From contig JBEVXU010000007.1 in NCBI GenBank assembly GCA_040505895.1, positions 248,001-312,000 of the forward strand: DNA of 64,000 nt, given 5' to 3'. The DNA is from Vondammii sp040505895. Its GTDB lineage: Bacteria; Pseudomonadota; Gammaproteobacteria; Chromatiales; Chromatiaceae. Below the pieces are notes generated by a model, which was not told the DNA's origin, ran no database searches, and was given only the letters and a program-made list of their open reading frames with translations. The position numbers and the translations under genes are program-made. Shown here in pieces: positions 9,666-19,157 of the stretch. How positions within the stretch are numbered: position 1 is the stretch's first letter; every line of letters begins with the position of its first letter.

Positions 9666-10994
9666 CTACTTCCTCAACCGGACATAACGATCACGTACTT
9701 TGCGCATGCCGTCAAAAATCGGGCTTGCAATACGATCGGGGAAGCCTCCAGGCAACTGCACTGAAACTTGGTCAATGGCATCATCGACAGAATCCATCAT
9801 CTCAGCCAAGAGCATCTGTGCCGTCTTTACATTAAAGTCTGCCTGTTTAGCTGTACTGATGAAGTGTCGCGGCTGGAGATCTGCCCAGTGATAGTGGCGG
9901 TTTTTTCCAGTCAGCGCCATTGCCATCTTGATCTTTTGTACCTGCAACTGCTTTGACGCCAACAGCGGATGAGCAGACATGATGTCGTAGAGTGGGGTCG
10001 TCTGAAAACGTCCCCCCGCTCTAATAAACAGACTGAAATTTTTCCCATGCCCGTCTATCCCGGCCAACAACCAAAACAGGATCTGGCTTTTGAAAAACAG
10101 CACCCTGTCGTGCCTAGCCTCATGGGATTGCCGGAGGAAGCGCATGATTGCCTCTATGCCCGGCCCACCATCACTCTCATACTTGAGGTTGGGTGAAATA
10201 CCAAGCGCCTGACACATATCTTCCTGGGGAAGGCGTATGATCCATCCATCACCGTAACGACGATCAAAACGCTCCACAACGAGCACCTTCACCTCATTAA
10301 AACTGACCACTTCAGTCTTGCATACAGGTAGATCGAAAGCATCAGCAATCTTCAGACAGAGCCACTCATTCTCACAACTTTCGCTCAGATCCATCCCTGA
10401 GTGTTCGATCACACCCATCGGCAGCTTAAGGATATGGGTAGTGGGTGTGGTACCCAGCGGACGGTGCCAGGCATTGTCCTTCCACAACAGTGCCGTTTTC
10501 TCCTGGGCACCGGCAATGGAGATACGGAAGTCATCACCATACTCCTCATGCATACCCAGGGGCGCGGCCCGGTAATTGTTCAACAACTGTGCAACCTGGA
10601 GATCGGACAGTGGTTCCCCCTCAATCCGACGCACATCCGGCGGGAGTTCATCACTCGGGACAATTTGTACAGCTCCCACACAATCCATTCCGATGGCTGC
10701 CAGCAGATCAAACGGATGTGATGTCATCGCCTTAAATCGCGTCTGGATCCGTTCACGTATCTGAGAGTTGTCGGGCAGGAGGTTGTCAAAATAGTTAAAG
10801 ACAACCTCACCAATATAGGGTTGCCTGCGCAAGGGCATAGAGAGTGAAATCGGACGTGCCCCTTTTATCTCCAGCCAACTCGTGCTGTAAGTAAAGGAGA
10901 GTGCTCCAGCTGGGCTCTTGGTAAGCTCTCCGGCCTGGATACCGTTCATCCATACACCGAGTGAGCGACTCTTATTTACCACGGCTCGCTCCAT
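9666..10994 (-). CDS. hipA: HipA serine/threonine kinase toxin
   Basis: 442 residues, matching E. coli HipA (440) in length and motifs. The glycine-rich nucleotide loop is ISIAGAQEKTALL, whose Ser is the known autophosphorylation position. Downstream are VERFDRR, LPQEDMCQALG, the catalytic GIDGHGKNFS and the metal-binding PLYDIMSA. HipA of this class phosphorylates glutamyl-tRNA synthetase, causing growth arrest and persistence (family knowledge). It overlaps the 3' end of hipB by 19 bp. The pair is the only gene content between the att copies at 9587 and 11611, so it may have arrived or been trapped as a separate insertion. Confidence 0.93.
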   Translation of the reverse strand: MERAVVNKSRSLGVWMNGIQAGELTKSPAGALSFTYSTSWLEIKGARPISLSMPLRRQPYIGEVVFNYFDNLLPDNSQIRERIQTRFKAMTSHPFDLLAAIGMDCVGAVQIVPSDELPPDVRRIEGEPLSDLQVAQLLNNYRAAPLGMHEEYGDDFRISIAGAQEKTALLWKDNAWHRPLGTTPTTHILKLPMGVIEHSGMDLSESCENEWLCLKIADAFDLPVCKTEVVSFNEVKVLVVERFDRRYGDGWIIRLPQEDMCQALGISPNLKYESDGGPGIEAIMRFLRQSHEARHDRVLFFKSQILFWLLAGIDGHGKNFSLFIRAGGRFQTTPLYDIMSAHPLLASKQLQVQKIKMAMALTGKNRHYHWADLQPRHFISTAKQADFNVKTAQMLLAEMMDSVDDAIDQVSVQLPGGFPDRIASPIFDGMRKVRDRYVRLRK

Positions 10995-11233
10995 CCTTCG
11001 TCACTCCCCTCCTCCACAGATTGACCTTTGGGGATAAGGTGTAGTTCGAGGTCGAGCGCAGAAATGAGGCGAAACAGAGTATCGAGGCGCACATTATTGG
11101 GTCTGGTCTCAAATTTGGAAACGGTATCCTGCCGGATGACGGTCTCTTCAGCAACGGCGGTTTGCGACAAGCCTCGCGCCTTACGTTGGTCCCGATAGTA
11201 CGTCGCCAGATCTTTCGGTGAATGAATCAGCAT
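10976..11233 (-). CDS. hipB: HipB antitoxin, XRE-type DNA-binding protein
   Basis: 85 residues from ATG at 11233, which has a GGAG ribosome-binding site 9 nt upstream and matches the usual HipB N-terminus; the frame also permits GTG at 11260. The helix-turn-helix is RKARGLSQTAVAEETVIRQ followed by DTVSKFETRPNN. The C-terminus ends in Trp, as in E. coli HipB, whose C-terminal residue docks into HipA. It neutralises HipA and represses the operon through the repeats at 11270-11345. Confidence 0.9.
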   Translation of the reverse strand: MLIHSPKDLATYYRDQRKARGLSQTAVAEETVIRQDTVSKFETRPNNVRLDTLFRLISALDLELHLIPKGQSVEEGSDEGWSEPW

Positions 11234-11269
11234 GGTGGGCTTCTCCGTGACAGATGACACCTCAGTAAT

Positions 11270-11345
11270 TTACACGCGATAACAGATAAATCTGAATATA
11301 TACGATATCGCGTGTATCCGCAAATATATACGATATCGCGTGTAT
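11270..11345 (-). promoter_or_regulatory. hipBA operator repeats
   Basis: A perfect 22-bp direct repeat at 11296-11317 and 11324-11345, 28 bp apart, has the core cgatatcgcgtgtat. An inverted third half-site (ttacacgcgata) lies at 11270-11281. The repeats are directly upstream of hipB and contain the palindrome cgatatcg. They are the natural candidates for HipB binding and autoregulation. Confidence 0.75.
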
Positions 11346-11568
11346 TTACCTACCTGTACCCATAACTCCCCCACAAACTAATCTGCAACCTTTTGGTAAA
11401 ACATCCCTGCCACCTGATAGCCTTCCTCACGATAGGACAAGCACTAAGAGGGTATCAGCAAAAGTTTTCTTACAGGGTTGCCATCTGTCACTACGTGCCA
11501 GGCCTTACCATGATGAAATTGATGTGACTGCGAGGAAAACCAAAAGCACCGCACATGGAGAGAGGGAT
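11346..11568. other. Non-coding spacer
   Basis: No ORF with credible coding features was seen between the hipBA operator and the terminator. Confidence 0.5.
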
Positions 11569-11607
11569 AAAAAAAGGCCTGGAACTCTGACTGAGTCCAG
11601 GCCTTTT
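11569..11607 (-). terminator. Strong terminator next to internal att copy
   Basis: A stem of about 15 bp with one bulge (AAAAGGCCTGG paired with CCAGGCCTTTT, plus ACTC/GAGT; loop TGACT) is followed on the minus strand by a 7-T run. It ends 3 bp from the tRNA-3'-like sequence at 11611, an arrangement expected directly downstream of a tRNA gene on the minus strand. Confidence 0.8.
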
Positions 11608-11610
11608 AGA

Positions 11611-11625
11611 TGTGGTAGCGGGGGC
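11611..11625. other. Internal copy of the tRNA 3'-end attachment sequence
   Basis: tgtggtagcgggggc, 15 bp, is identical to the start of the repeats at 9587 and 56188 and then diverges. It marks a second, nested or tandem insertion boundary. The spacer from here to 11948 holds no visible gene. Confidence 0.7.
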
Positions 11626-11948
11626 TCGCTTTGGTAACCTAATAAAATTCCCCGATTATGGCAGGTCACGCGTACTACTGAAGCGGTTAAAGTCTTTATA
11701 TTCCCATACTAACAAGCCAAAGCTACTCTGCAAATAGGAAAGAACTTTTTCCATCCGCAGAAATCCAGTGACCTTGTAAGACGGCCCTGGTGTATTCAGT
11801 TAGATTCAAGTGAAAAAAGGAAGGAATCTCTCAATCCATCTGCACCGCTACACACTCTTAAAACTGCTAATACTCTCACGCACCAACATGAACCAAATTA
11901 TCAGTTAAGCAATCACACTGTGAAGATAATGATGCTTTTATATGGTTA

Positions 11949-12980
11949 CTACAGTTCTTTAATCTCATTTTCTATTAATTTGTATTTATCTTTTACTTCA
12001 TCGCCAAAATAAAACTCTAATAAGTCTTTTTTAGTCAAGGTACCATCGGATAGAAACTTAGAAAGATACTTTTGGCTAAACTCCATAAGCATCAAACTTT
12101 TATCTAGTTGTAGTAATATTTTCTTATTGTTCTCAATATTCGACTGGACTAATTTCCTAATTGAAAACACTTCATTGATATCCTTAATTATTCTATTAAT
12201 TAAAATACCTAATAAATCTTTATCTAGGTCAACTGGTCGGGAATTTATTGCAATGTCACGCGCAAGCATATAAGCGATAGAAAGATTGGAATAATCACCT
12301 TTTTGCGAATCAACAATAGCCACAAAACCGACGTCAGAAATATAACGAACATTTTCTACAAAATTCAAAATACTACTATCAACCCCAGAGATATCTAAAA
12401 TAATAATACTTACTTTTCCATCTCTATTAGCCTGAGCTTCGATCAATTGGCTCCAAGCCGTATCAAATTTATTTGTGAAAACCTCCTTAGATTTAATATC
12501 ACCTAATCGTATATTTTTATCAAATTTACATTCAATAACGATTTTTAAATCATCTCGTCCTTCGATAAAGCAAACAATATCTCCTGTCTTATTTTTAGAT
12601 ATTTTTCCTTCTGTATTACCAGTAAGCATTGCTTCATCAGATAGCTTATACTCTTTGAAGTATTGATTTAAATAATCGGATATTTCTTCTTCAGCATTTA
12701 CACCTTTCATAGAAGACTTAAAAAATATCTCCTGCTTCATTTCGAAGATCATTTTCAAGCTTTCAAGCTCCGTGCCGAGCTCATTCGATGTTTTTGCCAA
12801 AAATGAGGATATCCTATCTTCCATAAGAGCGAGTACTCCAATGTAGATTGCACGCAATAGATTACTATCTCTATCAGAAGAAGGAAGATTATTGAAATAT
12901 TCAAATACAACTGGATTATCAATCTCAAAATTACTTATTTCCACCCTCTCCTTCTTCTGTGATAATGACAAAATTCCCAT
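11949..12980 (-). CDS. Nuclease-like protein at the end of the SIR2-HerA operon (PD-(D/E)xK-type candidate)
   Basis: 343 residues, AT-rich gene. The centre reads NKTGDIVCFIEG then LKIVIECKFDKNI, i.e. GD...(I/V)xExK, the spacing expected of a restriction-endonuclease fold active site. The C-terminal third is helical with charged coiled-coil segments. It starts 6 bp after the KTSC gene and completes a same-strand set of SIR2, HerA, KTSC and this gene. HerA-type ATPases commonly partner with nucleases, so a DNA-cleaving effector is plausible. I do not recognise the exact family. Confidence 0.65.
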   Translation of the reverse strand: MGILSLSQKKERVEISNFEIDNPVVFEYFNNLPSSDRDSNLLRAIYIGVLALMEDRISSFLAKTSNELGTELESLKMIFEMKQEIFFKSSMKGVNAEEEISDYLNQYFKEYKLSDEAMLTGNTEGKISKNKTGDIVCFIEGRDDLKIVIECKFDKNIRLGDIKSKEVFTNKFDTAWSQLIEAQANRDGKVSIIILDISGVDSSILNFVENVRYISDVGFVAIVDSQKGDYSNLSIAYMLARDIAINSRPVDLDKDLLGILINRIIKDINEVFSIRKLVQSNIENNKKILLQLDKSLMLMEFSQKYLSKFLSDGTLTKKDLLEFYFGDEVKDKYKLIENEIKEL

Positions 12981-12986
12981 AGATTT

Positions 12987-13196
12987 CTATACCTTACTGT
13001 ACCTGTATACTCCTTTGATATCGGAAGCGAGGAATCTTCCATGAGAATCAGCCGCCATCATCGCATCATACATATTTTGTGGTACGTCAAAATATTGATA
13101 TAATCCTCCGTTTAGAAACTCTACCTCTAAAGTCTCGCTGCCTTCATCGTAACCTATTGAAGCAATATTTGAAGATGAAACTGATTGTCTTTCCAT
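12987..13196 (-). CDS. KTSC-domain small protein
   Basis: 69 residues forming a single KTSC domain: SSNIASIGYDEGSETLEVEF, GGLYQYFDVP, Y..MM.A.S.GRF, KGVYRY. KTSC is a small fold of unclear role found with lysyl-tRNA synthetases and in phage or mobile genes. It has a good AGGAG ribosome-binding site and lies 12 bp after herA and 6 bp before the nuclease-like gene. Placement inside a SIR2-HerA operon is unusual and suggests a regulator or a sensed bait (inference). Confidence 0.8.
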   Translation of the reverse strand: MERQSVSSSNIASIGYDEGSETLEVEFLNGGLYQYFDVPQNMYDAMMAADSHGRFLASDIKGVYRYSKV

Positions 13197-13208
13197 TATT
13201 TTCTCCTG

Positions 13209-15083
13209 TCATTTCACTCGTTCAATTCTAGGGTTTTGTGCTCGCCAAGCTTCTGCTAACTCTTCATATTTTTTATTCTTTTCCATTACTATACCCCATC
13301 CACCAGGAACTTGGGACTCATCTTCTGATATTTCATCATAGATAATAGGATCTTGGCTATCCGGCCTTCTATTTTTAGGAGGGGCTATTATGGATGTGCG
13401 CATAGGGAGCTTTACAGCTTCTCCTAATATTATGGCTTCGCCAGTTTTTAAAGTCGGAAGCATATTTGTAAGCCCTTCCAAATTATCAGATAACGCAGAA
13501 GTTATATGTCCGCGATCCGAAGCATTTGCCAACCTAAGAGCAAAAAAAGTACCACACTGTGAAAGAATTGTTGAATTAATCTCAGAGGGTCTTTGGCTTA
13601 CGATCATTGCTCCAATACCATATTTTCTTCCCTCCTTAACAATTCGCTGCACTACATTTGAGGCCATACTCTTCGATTCATTATTCAAATATAGGTGTGC
13701 TTCTTCCATAACCAACAGTAAAGGTCTGTTCCTTCCACCCTGTGATAAGTTTCTTGCCCAAAACAGCGCTTCATATATTATTCTCAGTAACGCTCCAATA
13801 ATCGTATGAAGAATATCAACAGGAACCCCAGATAAATCTAGAATGGTGACAGGCTTTTCACTTCCTATCCAGTTTTTCAAAAGATCATCGAGATCATTTT
13901 TTACTTCACCATCATGTTTTGGCATCCAAGAACCTGGTTTAAAAATAAAATTATATCTAGGTATTCTCAGCTTAGAACCAAGTAAAGTTAGATTTTTACC
14001 TAAATTTGAAGAAGTTGGTAAGTAATTTATTTTTTCTGCATCACCTGCATCATTTTTTATCGTTCTAAATATAGGAGGAATACCATCATCAGGCATCCCT
14101 TTAAGTTCATTGCCATCCCCATCTACCTCATAAGCAATATTCTCGGAAGGAACATTACCCGCTATTTTATAATAGGTTCCAAAAGCTTCTGTAAAAAGCT
14201 CACTCCATAAATGGTGGATGCTAAATGGAATAGGCGAATCAACACTTAATGAATCAACACTAGCTCCTTTCTTTGGAAATTTCAGAAGAGAATCTATTTT
14301 GTATTTTTGTATCCTCTCAAGTACTAAATTTTTATCTTTCTCACTATTGAACTCTCCGAAACTTAGCTCGCATAATTCTTCAGAATTAAGAGCCCAAAAT
14401 GGTATGTGAAGCTCTTTCTCAATGGAATTGCTCGCCTTGTCTGGGTTCACTTTGTAGATGGTTGCCTTATCCTTCAAAGCGTTACCATATTCCCCGTGTA
14501 TATCCAAAATAAGTATCCTAGATGATGGATATCTACCTGTATCTGATAGTGCATTCATGATACTAGCAACAGTAGTTGATTTTCCTGAGCCTGTAGTCCC
14601 AACAACCGCGGAATGACGTGTTATAAGCTTATTAATATCAACCAATGCAGATATAGACTCTGCATTAGAGATATGCCCAAGCTTTACAAAGTATGGCTTA
14701 TCGGGCTCACCATATATATTTTTTAATTCCTTTTCTGAAACTAAGTGAACTTCATCCCCAATCGTAGGGTACTGAGATAAACCCCTTTGAAATACTCCGC
14801 TACGCTGCCCTTCCCCTATAAGCTGTATCGTCATCCACCTATTACCACTAGGATTTTCTTCTTTTTTGTTATCAGGCACAGCACTCGCGCCTACTTGTGA
14901 AACCACACCATAGAGGTCAACAAAACCAATTGGTATTCTTACAAAACTTCCAATCTGACCAACTCTATACCCCTGCCCTTGGATATAAACAAAACCAGTT
15001 AAAGACTGCTTTGATAGAGAAAGCCGTACTGTGGAGCCACTAACATCTTCCACAGTACCCATATAGGTTTCCTTACTGCTCAT
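13209..15083 (-). CDS. HerA-type hexameric DNA translocase ATPase
   Basis: About 624 residues from ATG at 15083, chosen because AGGAG lies 8 nt upstream; an in-frame ATG at 15107 also exists. An N-terminal HAS-barrel-like beta region precedes Walker A GTTGSGKST and the RILILDIHGEY strand, with Walker B LLLVMEEAHLYL and a VSQRPSEI sensor region further on. These are HerA/FtsK-superfamily DUF87 features. Together with the upstream SIR2 gene, which it overlaps, this matches the SIR2-HerA antiphage pair. In that system a HerA ring assembles with SIR2 and NAD+ is consumed on infection (established for homologues). Confidence 0.88.
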   Translation of the reverse strand: MSSKETYMGTVEDVSGSTVRLSLSKQSLTGFVYIQGQGYRVGQIGSFVRIPIGFVDLYGVVSQVGASAVPDNKKEENPSGNRWMTIQLIGEGQRSGVFQRGLSQYPTIGDEVHLVSEKELKNIYGEPDKPYFVKLGHISNAESISALVDINKLITRHSAVVGTTGSGKSTTVASIMNALSDTGRYPSSRILILDIHGEYGNALKDKATIYKVNPDKASNSIEKELHIPFWALNSEELCELSFGEFNSEKDKNLVLERIQKYKIDSLLKFPKKGASVDSLSVDSPIPFSIHHLWSELFTEAFGTYYKIAGNVPSENIAYEVDGDGNELKGMPDDGIPPIFRTIKNDAGDAEKINYLPTSSNLGKNLTLLGSKLRIPRYNFIFKPGSWMPKHDGEVKNDLDDLLKNWIGSEKPVTILDLSGVPVDILHTIIGALLRIIYEALFWARNLSQGGRNRPLLLVMEEAHLYLNNESKSMASNVVQRIVKEGRKYGIGAMIVSQRPSEINSTILSQCGTFFALRLANASDRGHITSALSDNLEGLTNMLPTLKTGEAIILGEAVKLPMRTSIIAPPKNRRPDSQDPIIYDEISEDESQVPGGWGIVMEKNKKYEELAEAWRAQNPRIERVK

Positions 15084-16287
15084 GCCGAAGCTCCTCATGA
15101 ACCCCAATCGTTCTTTTCAGAAAATCTGTAAATTTTGAAAAATCACCGAGTTTTATTGCCCTTTTATTAGGTACATTATCATCTGCATTATCCAAGCAAT
15201 CAATAAATGCTTTTATATCACTATCGATATCTTCTTCACTATCAGGAATCTTCCATTCACCAACATTTGTACCAATTATTGCTTTATCAAAAGTCCAAAT
15301 ATTAAGATTATGTTGGTTCTTAGCCAGATCGTATGCCTTTGGATATCTTAGCTTACCATCTTCTTCATATTCACCATACATTAAGCCTAAAACCATAGCA
15401 GTGGGATTAGATTTCAATGCATTTACGATTGTTCCATTTAAATGGTCATCGCTAAAGGAATACCCAGACAGAATTAAAAAAGATGATTTTTCTCGAATAA
15501 ATCTGTTTAGCTGATCAATCAATGCAAGATATGGCATCTTGCGACTTTCATCATACTTTAAATGGGATGGATATATGAGTTTGCTAGCGTATTTTTTTAT
15601 TTCTGAAGATCGATAAACTTTTATGCGGCCTTGAAATTTTTCACTGTACCAATTAATTGAACCATGAACTTTCCATAACCGCGACCAATGCAAGGGTATC
15701 AAATTATCTTCTACTGCTTTCAAATCAAAGAAAGGCCGCCTTGAACCTACAAATCCATCAAAATATGGTATCTCCAAACTATCTAATGCTTGCTCCATAA
15801 GTAAATCATAGTTTGTGGTAAATATTTCAATAGGTGTTTTTCTATCTATCGATCTAATCCAGTTGGCCAACTTGTGATACGACGTCTCTGACTCGGGTAA
15901 TAAAACATCAACTTTTTCTTTTACTTTTTCACAAACTAACTCATCAAGATTAATTAAGTCCTCTTCTTTCAACCCCCTAACTGTCCCACCTTTGGCAACC
16001 TCAAGTAATCCTCGTATAAAACTCAGTACATCTTCAACATTCTCTTGATTTTTACCTGATTTGGTTAATTCACTTAGCAATGTTTGATAGCTCGTATTCT
16101 CAAATAGCTCTTTATTGATATATAAAGAAAGATTTTTAACATCGGGGATTAGTGGCCATTTCCCATCCTCCATTTCAACCGATAAAGGACAACCAGCAGA
16201 TAAAAAGCAACTGATAGGCTTACTATCTTGAGACAAAGATTGTCGAAGATATTGCAAGTGACGAACTGGATTATGGCTGGTTTCCAT
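15073..16287 (-). CDS. SIR2-domain NADase-type defence protein
   Basis: 404 residues. SIR2 features: NAD-loop-like FLSAGCPLS (residues 28-36), FTTNYDLLMEQAL with the conserved Asn at 159, PYFDGFVG, and WKVHGSINW with the catalytic His at 208. The C-terminal part (LLILSGYSFSDDHLN-type, INxxALKSNPTAMVLG) is also typical of SIR2 defence proteins. The canonical first-motif GAGAS is replaced by SAGCP. It is the first full-length gene of a minus-strand operon continuing to HerA with a short overlap. A 37-codon ORF precedes it. Confidence 0.88.
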   Translation of the reverse strand: METSHNPVRHLQYLRQSLSQDSKPISCFLSAGCPLSVEMEDGKWPLIPDVKNLSLYINKELFENTSYQTLLSELTKSGKNQENVEDVLSFIRGLLEVAKGGTVRGLKEEDLINLDELVCEKVKEKVDVLLPESETSYHKLANWIRSIDRKTPIEIFTTNYDLLMEQALDSLEIPYFDGFVGSRRPFFDLKAVEDNLIPLHWSRLWKVHGSINWYSEKFQGRIKVYRSSEIKKYASKLIYPSHLKYDESRKMPYLALIDQLNRFIREKSSFLILSGYSFSDDHLNGTIVNALKSNPTAMVLGLMYGEYEEDGKLRYPKAYDLAKNQHNLNIWTFDKAIIGTNVGEWKIPDSEEDIDSDIKAFIDCLDNADDNVPNKRAIKLGDFSKFTDFLKRTIGVHEELRHEQ

Positions 16288-16340
16288 TATTTTTCTTCCT
16301 ATATTTTTTAAATATAACTTTTTCTAATATCAGAAGGCAT

Positions 16341-16454
16341 TTATCCACTGCACAGCATATTCATTTCTTTTCCTTCCATTAAGATATAGATAAGAACATC
16401 CTCAGTCTTGTCCGTTTTTTCTTTATTCCTCTTTGATCTTTGTTTATTGTTCAT
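16341..16454 (-). CDS. 37-residue ORF with strong ribosome-binding site ahead of SIR2 gene
   Basis: ATG at 16454 is preceded by AAGGAGGTGCAT, a near-perfect Shine-Dalgarno sequence. The product is MNNKQRSKRNKEKTDKTEDV plus 17 more residues: lysine/arginine-rich at the start and hydrophobic in the second half. The stop lies 53 bp before the SIR2 start on the same strand. It may be a leader peptide or a small subunit of the defence operon. No family is recognised. Confidence 0.5.
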   Translation of the reverse strand: MNNKQRSKRNKEKTDKTEDVLIYILMEGKEMNMLCSG

Positions 16455-16720
16455 ATGCACCTCCTTCGCAGGCAGCGATAACCTAGGCTACCCCTAACAC
16501 CGTGGACACCTGACAATGTCAAAATTGAATGGGCTAGCCAAGCCCCTATTTACGAGCCAGCATGTTCATTGGAATAAGAAATGGACAACCTAATTCCAGA
16601 TGGCCATAGCTACCCTCCTAATAGCAGACCAGATTCATGTCTACAATCTCATTGGCTCAGATACAGCAGATTTCAGCATCCTTTCTTGTATTTTCTGGTT
16701 TGATCACAAATATCCAGTAG

Positions 16721-17650
16721 TTATACCTTTCCATCCTTGTTATAGCCGGGAGCGATAACAAGATTTTCTACACCATAGAGTGCTTGCCGATTTTTAAGCC
16801 AGAGATGGTACTCTGGCCCATCTAGACCATGATCCTCGGAACAGTCCACGTTCCACCGCCTTAGGACATAACCGGCCACAGCTGCCCGAACATTGACATA
16901 CAAGGTGCCATCAGTCATGTCGTATTCTTGTTTGATGGTTTCAGGAAACCGGAGGCGCGGATGTGGAACGATTTCCAGTTCGACAATGCGATTCCACTGG
17001 ATATCGCTGTCTTTCTGTTCTTCTTCCTCAACCTTACTTTCTCCTACTAACCTAGGATCAGAAATTCGATTGATGACGAAATCGGTAAAACGGGATCGCC
17101 TACGATCGAAAGCTCGAACATGCCACCGCAAACCATTATCGACTAGAATAAAAGGGACGATTTTCCGGACCGTTTTGCCACTACTGAGTGAGCGATAGGT
17201 AATCTCTACTGGTTTCTTCTGGTGGATTGCCCGTGTCAGTACAGACAACGTGTTGAGTTGAGGCTTATTGAGCTGGGCTGGAGTCTCACAGGCAATATGT
17301 GCTTTGTGCGCTACCACAAAGTCATCGCCGAACCCGTGAACCAGTGCTGTCAACGCCTGATGGCTCGAGTAATCGAACAACGGGGTGAAAGGCTCAGATC
17401 GTGAATAGATCTTGGCCTTGGTGTTATATTCCAGGTTTTGTGAAGCCAGTTCCTTATATAACGTGATGTCACGAGTGGCAGCCGCAGCTTTAATACCAAA
17501 ACGCCTTACAAGGTCATTTCGCCCAATAGTGCCAAGAAAATGAAGCCTAAAGTCGATGTGGGAAAGTCGCTCCTGCTGGCCTTGACTGATATCTCCAAGC
17601 CTACGAGACGCCATTACTCTATCTGGGTTGTGGGTTTTCGAACTTATCAT
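16721..17650 (-). CDS. WYL-domain transcriptional regulator (BrxR/CapW-like)
   Basis: 309 residues: N-terminal winged helix (ERLSHIDFRLHFLGTIGRNDLVRRFGI..AAATRDI), central WYL domain (KKPVEITYRSLSSG, GLRWHVRAFDRRR..F.DFVI.RI) and a C-terminal WCX-like region. Regulators of this build control defence operons and are thought to respond to nucleic-acid ligands. It is divergent from the Wadjet-like operon that starts at 17916, with a perfect 24-bp palindrome between them (17701-17724). It probably represses itself and the Jet operon. Confidence 0.85.
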   Translation of the reverse strand: MISSKTHNPDRVMASRRLGDISQGQQERLSHIDFRLHFLGTIGRNDLVRRFGIKAAAATRDITLYKELASQNLEYNTKAKIYSRSEPFTPLFDYSSHQALTALVHGFGDDFVVAHKAHIACETPAQLNKPQLNTLSVLTRAIHQKKPVEITYRSLSSGKTVRKIVPFILVDNGLRWHVRAFDRRRSRFTDFVINRISDPRLVGESKVEEEEQKDSDIQWNRIVELEIVPHPRLRFPETIKQEYDMTDGTLYVNVRAAVAGYVLRRWNVDCSEDHGLDGPEYHLWLKNRQALYGVENLVIAPGYNKDGKV

Positions 17651-17700
17651 GATTGCTTATGGTACTTAATAGAACACATTAAAGTCAATTTGATTGCTTG

Positions 17701-17724
17701 ACATCATCATTATTATGATGATGT
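17701..17724. promoter_or_regulatory. Palindromic operator between WYL regulator and Jet operon
   Basis: ACATCATCAT, spacer TATT, ATGATGATGT: a perfect 10-bp inverted repeat, 51 bp upstream of the regulator start and about 190 bp upstream of jetA. A dimeric winged-helix regulator would fit it. Confidence 0.7.
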
Positions 17725-17915
17725 AATTCTATAATGATTAGCGTCAAAGCCATGTGATGAAGATTTATTCTCGGATAATGGCGATAATGTTTGCCACGAA
17801 TTTACTTAAAACCATGGACAACGGAAGGGCTCGTCAGGCCACGGTCAAAGTTAAGTGTCAAGAACTATCCGCTGGACTAATGGAACATACTTTCTACCTT
17901 TTATAGAGTGTATAG

Positions 17916-19157
17916 ATGGAACCTAGAGCCTTTCTCAACCTACTATCCAGGGAATGGGCACTCGTAGTCGAAGTTTTCGAAGCCTGCAAGAGCGGGCCTA
18001 TTGATCATGGCTCTCTGCTTCAGCTAATAGATGCTCATAAGCGACCAAAGACTGATACCTACGCGCTGTTTGAGCGCCTGATAGACCTTGGTATTTTGGG
18101 GCAAACTCTCTCAGGTGAAACTCTTTATCAACTCGGTGGTCTAGCCGAGACAATCATCAGCCAACTGCTCCAAGAGCATCGCCTCGGCCTCTCCGAGAGC
18201 ATTCAGGCCCACATCACTCATCTAGATGAGTTGAGCCAGCGACTCCTCCACTCCACCACCGAACACGACGCTCATGCGATTTCCAGCGGCACAAAGAAAC
18301 TCTGGCAGCACACACAAGACATCAAGCACCAGATTCACAACAACCTTCAAGCAATAAGCAACATTGTTGCAGCGGCAAAAAAGCAGGAAACCAATAAGCC
18401 TCTTCGCCAGAGGTATGCCGATGTCATAGACGCCTGGGAACAGTACATCACGCCAATGGGCGAGATGATCGAGGCTCACGGTGCCTTTGACACCATTATC
18501 GATAGCGCCATTGGGAGAATGGGCCAAGCCATTAATAACCTGGATTCAGCCGGTGCATTAATCTCTGAAATCTCCAATATCCGCAGTGTGCTTCAGATGC
18601 TGAATGATATGCGATGGAACATCTTGCGAAATTTTCAAGTGGCCCGCGATGTACTGAAACCGCTTTACGAAGTAGCTAGGCTGAATTCGAAAGTTACGAG
18701 AGGCGCATCCATCGTGCTGGACGACCTCCAAAAAGGTCGCGTCAAGGATGTACAAAAATACGCAACACTGCCGATCTACCGCCGCCCGAGAATCTCAATG
18801 GTTTCTCCGAACAATACTCTCCTCGCTTACTACTTCGGCGTCAAAGAAGTTGAAGAACGGCCAGCACCCAAGGTCGCTACTCCCGCTCCAGAAGATCGCA
18901 AAGCTACTGTTAGAACGCCGCCGTTGAATATCAATACAGTACTCAAACAACTGAAAACTGACTTACCCATCGACGACATGATGGATTGGACCATAGATCA
19001 CTTCCCTGAGCATACTACTGACAAGATTCTCGATATCGTGTTGCTTGCCTATTCCCAGTCAACCCTTTCAGTTGAACGGGGTATGAGGCAGGCATATCAA
19101 ACAGCCACCCACCGAATTGAGGGACCGTCGCTAGCTGTGGAGAGCACCAATGTATAA
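17916..19157 (+). CDS. jetA: Wadjet-like JetA (kleisin/MukF-type subunit)
   Basis: 413 residues, almost entirely helical, with an N-terminal winged-helix-like region (DHGSLLQLIDAHKRPKTDTYALFERLIDLGILG), a long central helical bundle and a C-terminal domain. It is the first gene of a tightly overlapping operon with a MukE-like protein, an SMC-like ATPase and a TOPRIM protein. That gene order defines Wadjet systems, which recognise and cut small circular plasmid DNA by loop extrusion (established for homologues). The assignment rests mainly on context and fold-like features. Confidence 0.75.
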   Translation: MEPRAFLNLLSREWALVVEVFEACKSGPIDHGSLLQLIDAHKRPKTDTYALFERLIDLGILGQTLSGETLYQLGGLAETIISQLLQEHRLGLSESIQAHITHLDELSQRLLHSTTEHDAHAISSGTKKLWQHTQDIKHQIHNNLQAISNIVAAAKKQETNKPLRQRYADVIDAWEQYITPMGEMIEAHGAFDTIIDSAIGRMGQAINNLDSAGALISEISNIRSVLQMLNDMRWNILRNFQVARDVLKPLYEVARLNSKVTRGASIVLDDLQKGRVKDVQKYATLPIYRRPRISMVSPNNTLLAYYFGVKEVEERPAPKVATPAPEDRKATVRTPPLNINTVLKQLKTDLPIDDMMDWTIDHFPEHTTDKILDIVLLAYSQSTLSVERGMRQAYQTATHRIEGPSLAVESTNV

